Part shown: piece after piece, positions 23,199 through 24,464 of the stretch
Layout of the letters: the number at the start of each line of letters is the position of its first letter
Numbering within the stretch: position 1 is the first letter of the stretch
Source of the DNA: a virus
Direction: 5' to 3' (one strand)
Virus record (IMG/VR): IMGVR_UViG_3300021356_000160
Span: 1 to 24,464 of that record
DNA length: 24,464 bases
Notes under the pieces: generated by a model
The model's database searches: none
The model's input: the letters and a program-made list of their open reading frames with translations, nothing else
Told to the model about the DNA's origin: nothing
Translations under genes and position numbers: made by a program

Positions 23199-23384
23199 TC
23201 AACATTCCTCCATAGAGATTAAATTTGCATCGATCATATCCTTCCCTTCTGAAGGACTTTCATAATACCTTTCTGCAAGGTCTTGCATTACTTCGAGACA
23301 CGCCTCATGCGAGAGATTTTCATAGATCGTCTCTCCCGCATAAAGCACATTAAAACGAACCTCAGATGACACGAGTTTTTTCAT
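23199..23384 (-). CDS. Small hypothetical protein, 61 aa
   Basis: The ATG at 23384 overlaps the end of the 255-aa gene by 23 bases, and the TGA stop is one base before the 47-aa start. The protein has a short beta-like N-terminus (EVRFNVLYAGETIYENLS) followed by an amphipathic helix (EACLEVMQDLAERYYE) and an acidic tail. The pattern [FY]-x-[IV]-YA-E-Y-NLS plus helix also appears in the 63-aa protein at 24178-24369, suggesting that the two are distant paralogues. The function is unknown. The Shine-Dalgarno site is weak, so translation likely depends on coupling to the upstream gene. Confidence 0.8.
   Translation of the reverse strand: MKKLVSSEVRFNVLYAGETIYENLSHEACLEVMQDLAERYYESPSEGKDMIDANLISMEEC
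23206..23211 (-). promoter_or_regulatory. Strong ribosome binding site of the 47-aa gene
   Basis: The minus strand reads GGAGGA, eight bases before ATG 23197 and inside the end of the 61-aa gene. It is the best Shine-Dalgarno match in this cluster and decides that the short 47-aa frame is a real gene. Confidence 0.75.
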
Positions 23385-24129
23385 GACCTACACGAATACG
23401 AGGATCGCACCAGATTTCAAAACCTTCATCCTTAGCATCAAGACAGAATGAGACATCCTCACCACACATGTCCTGTACTTCACCAGACTCAAAGACTTGC
23501 ATCTTAGGTGCAAACCAAGGGTATTCCAGATTCTCAAAGACACCATTCTTGATCAGTACCCAACCAAAACCTGTATAATCAACAGTAAAAGGCTTCTTAC
23601 GCTTACTGATGGATTCGACAGTTTCGTGATTCATCACTCCACCATTCTTACGGAAATCATCCTCTTCCAACCAGTGTGCGACAGAGGTTGTGTGTCCATC
23701 TTCTGTAGCATACCAACCAGCAGTAATTTCACGCTCTGTACCATCTTCACTCAGAGCCAGATCACAGAGTTGCCAGAACTTGGTTGAATCAAAAACAATA
23801 TCACTATCAATCCACAACTGATAGTCATACTGCAACTTACCATCCCAAGGAATTTGCTTTGATCCACGGAGAACATTTGCACCCAATACTTTACAACGGG
23901 CAAAGTTCACCATAGAAGAATAATCTTGACTGATCTGAATACTCATACCATTCTGTACCATATCAAAGCACAGTTGTACAAAGTTCTTCAGAAAGGTATA
24001 TGAACATCCACGACCAGGAAGACAGAATACAATTGCCTTACCTCGCATCCGTTCCTTAATTGCATCGATATCCCATTCAGGTGCTTTTTGTTTCGGTGCA
24101 ACAGTTTTAACTTTAAATCCTTTAGCCAT
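23362..24129 (-). CDS. GT-A-type (family 2-like) glycosyltransferase-like protein, 255 aa
   Basis: After a Lys-rich start the fold-like order is clear: a strand IVFCLPGRGCSYTFL (33-47), helix FVQLCFDMVQNG, SSMVNFARCKVLGANVLRGS (71-90), then the metal-binding DxD motif in LWIDSDIVF (DSD at 108-110). EITAGWYATEDG (134-145) follows, then GFGWVLIKNGVFENLEYPWF (187-206), a GED acidic motif at 223-225 that could supply the catalytic base, and a late His in RIRVGHEK (249). This is the layout of GT-A nucleotide-sugar glycosyltransferases. Donor and acceptor cannot be read from the sequence; phage DNA, a virion protein or host glycan are all possible. A sigma-70-like promoter lies directly upstream. 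A GAAGG site 12 bases before the ATG is a spaced-out Shine-Dalgarno site. Confidence 0.75.
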   Translation of the reverse strand: MAKGFKVKTVAPKQKAPEWDIDAIKERMRGKAIVFCLPGRGCSYTFLKNFVQLCFDMVQNGMSIQISQDYSSMVNFARCKVLGANVLRGSKQIPWDGKLQYDYQLWIDSDIVFDSTKFWQLCDLALSEDGTEREITAGWYATEDGHTTSVAHWLEEDDFRKNGGVMNHETVESISKRKKPFTVDYTGFGWVLIKNGVFENLEYPWFAPKMQVFESGEVQDMCGEDVSFCLDAKDEGFEIWCDPRIRVGHEKTRVI

Positions 24130-24152
24130 AGTTTTGAATAACCTTCAGTTCA

Positions 24153-24181
24153 ATTCTATCGTAGTATGTAGTCAGTGTCAA
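24153..24181 (-). promoter_or_regulatory. Near-consensus sigma-70 promoter before the glycosyltransferase-like gene
   Basis: On the minus strand a perfect -35 TTGACA (24176-24181) is followed by exactly 17 bases and a -10 TAGAAT (24153-24158), five of six matches to TATAAT. The predicted start of transcription, near 24146, precedes ATG 24129 by about 17 bases. The -35 box overlaps the TGA stop of the 63-aa gene. Such a host-type promoter would allow expression of the 255-aa gene and the small genes after it before, or independently of, late transcription. Confidence 0.7.
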
Positions 24182-24369
24182 TATGAATGTTCGGTCTTGT
24201 CCATAATGGTGGCACTACATTCCTCATATGACAAATCCTCAAGTTGATAATCAGTCTGCATTAGACCAACCATCCCCTTGAGGGTATTCCATGTTTTATT
24301 AAATTGTGATTCACTTAGATTGTTATATAAACATTCTTCTTTTGCATAGATGTGGTATATCTTAGTCAT
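24178..24369 (-). CDS. Small hypothetical protein, 63 aa
   Basis: The start MTKIYHIYAKEE is preceded by AAGGAG with a short spacing of about three bases. The protein shows YHIYAKEECLYNNLS, then a helix (SQFNKTWNTLKGMVGLM) and an acidic end (LEDLSYEEC). It resembles small unknown proteins of T4-like cyanophages and, more distantly, the 61-aa protein on the other side of the glycosyltransferase-like gene. Its stop lies within the -35 box of the next promoter. The function is unknown. It follows a terminator-like hairpin, so it should have its own promoter, but I cannot see a convincing one in the 30 bases before it. Confidence 0.75.
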   Translation of the reverse strand: MTKIYHIYAKEECLYNNLSESQFNKTWNTLKGMVGLMQTDYQLEDLSYEECSATIMDKTEHSY

Positions 24370-24396
24370 ATCTCCTTATGTGTGTTTACAATATCT

Positions 24397-24452
24397 AGTT
24401 CAAAAAAAACCTATAGGGGCGTTTTGGCCCTGCAAAAATTTTTTTTTGAACT
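24397..24452. terminator. Probable intrinsic (possibly bidirectional) terminator at the right edge
   Basis: Perfect 13-base arms, AGTTCAAAAAAAA at 24397-24409 and its complement at 24440-24452, enclose a GC-rich hairpin (AGGG at 24415-24418 pairing with CCCT at 24428-24431, plus one C-G pair; loop GTTTT). Read on the minus strand, the hairpin is followed shortly by eight T residues, as in a rho-independent terminator; on the plus strand nine T residues follow. The gene to be terminated would be upstream on the minus strand, outside the window; a TGA at 24458-24460 could be its stop. Confidence 0.6.
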
Positions 24453-24464
24453 TGAAATCACTCT

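Noticed and set aside
21349-23787. Plus-strand frames opposite gp6, gp25, the 227-aa gene and the glycosyltransferase-like gene
   Set aside because: All lie antisense to well-supported genes and show no ribosome sites or recognisable sequence.
24400-24464. Possible 3' end of another minus-strand gene at the right edge (21 open codons to TGA 24400-24402, or a TGA at 24458-24460)
   Set aside because: There is too little sequence to identify a gene, and the longer reading would run through the terminator-like hairpin. The TGA at 24458-24460 is the more sensible stop but cannot be confirmed.

Overview
The window is late structural DNA of a T4-like marine myovirus, most likely a cyanophage of Synechococcus or Prochlorococcus. 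This rests on recognised proteins: gp25, gp6 and gp8 of the baseplate wedge in T4 gene order, a giant protein in the gp7 position, and a DUF4815 structural protein whose N-terminus is typical of cyanomyoviruses. All genes are on the minus strand, so transcription runs from the right end to the left end. The DNA is AT-rich and almost entirely coding. I saw no tRNA, insertion sequence, CRISPR array or integrase.

Right end (about 22160-24464). A hairpin flanked by A and T tracts lies at the edge and probably terminates a gene outside the window. Then come six small genes, packed with overlaps or near-zero gaps: a 63-aa protein, a 255-aa GT-A-type glycosyltransferase-like protein, a 61-aa protein that looks distantly related to the 63-aa one, a very basic 47-aa protein, and conserved-type unknowns of 227 aa and 66 aa. 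A near-consensus sigma-70 promoter sits between the 63-aa gene and the glycosyltransferase gene.

Left and centre (1-22130). This is the baseplate cluster: gp25 (133 aa), gp6 (644 aa), a 4328-aa giant, gp8 (516 aa), and the first 1736 codons of the DUF4815 protein, which runs off the left end in a polyproline run. T4-type late-promoter motifs lie 19-22 bases before the gp25 and gp8 starts, and a weaker one lies before the 227-aa gene. The structural genes mostly lack clear Shine-Dalgarno sites.

How they work together: gp25, gp6, the gp7-position protein and gp8 should form the baseplate wedges at the tail tip, with the DUF4815 protein as a further peripheral structural part. The main curiosity is the 4328-aa protein, about four times the size of T4 gp7. 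It appears to be built from conserved baseplate-type segments separated by several families of short beta-rich repeats, a tandemly duplicated module of about 87 residues, and two YHYH-like motifs. No clearly new defence or mobile system is visible; the novelty lies in this protein's modular build and in the small-gene cluster.
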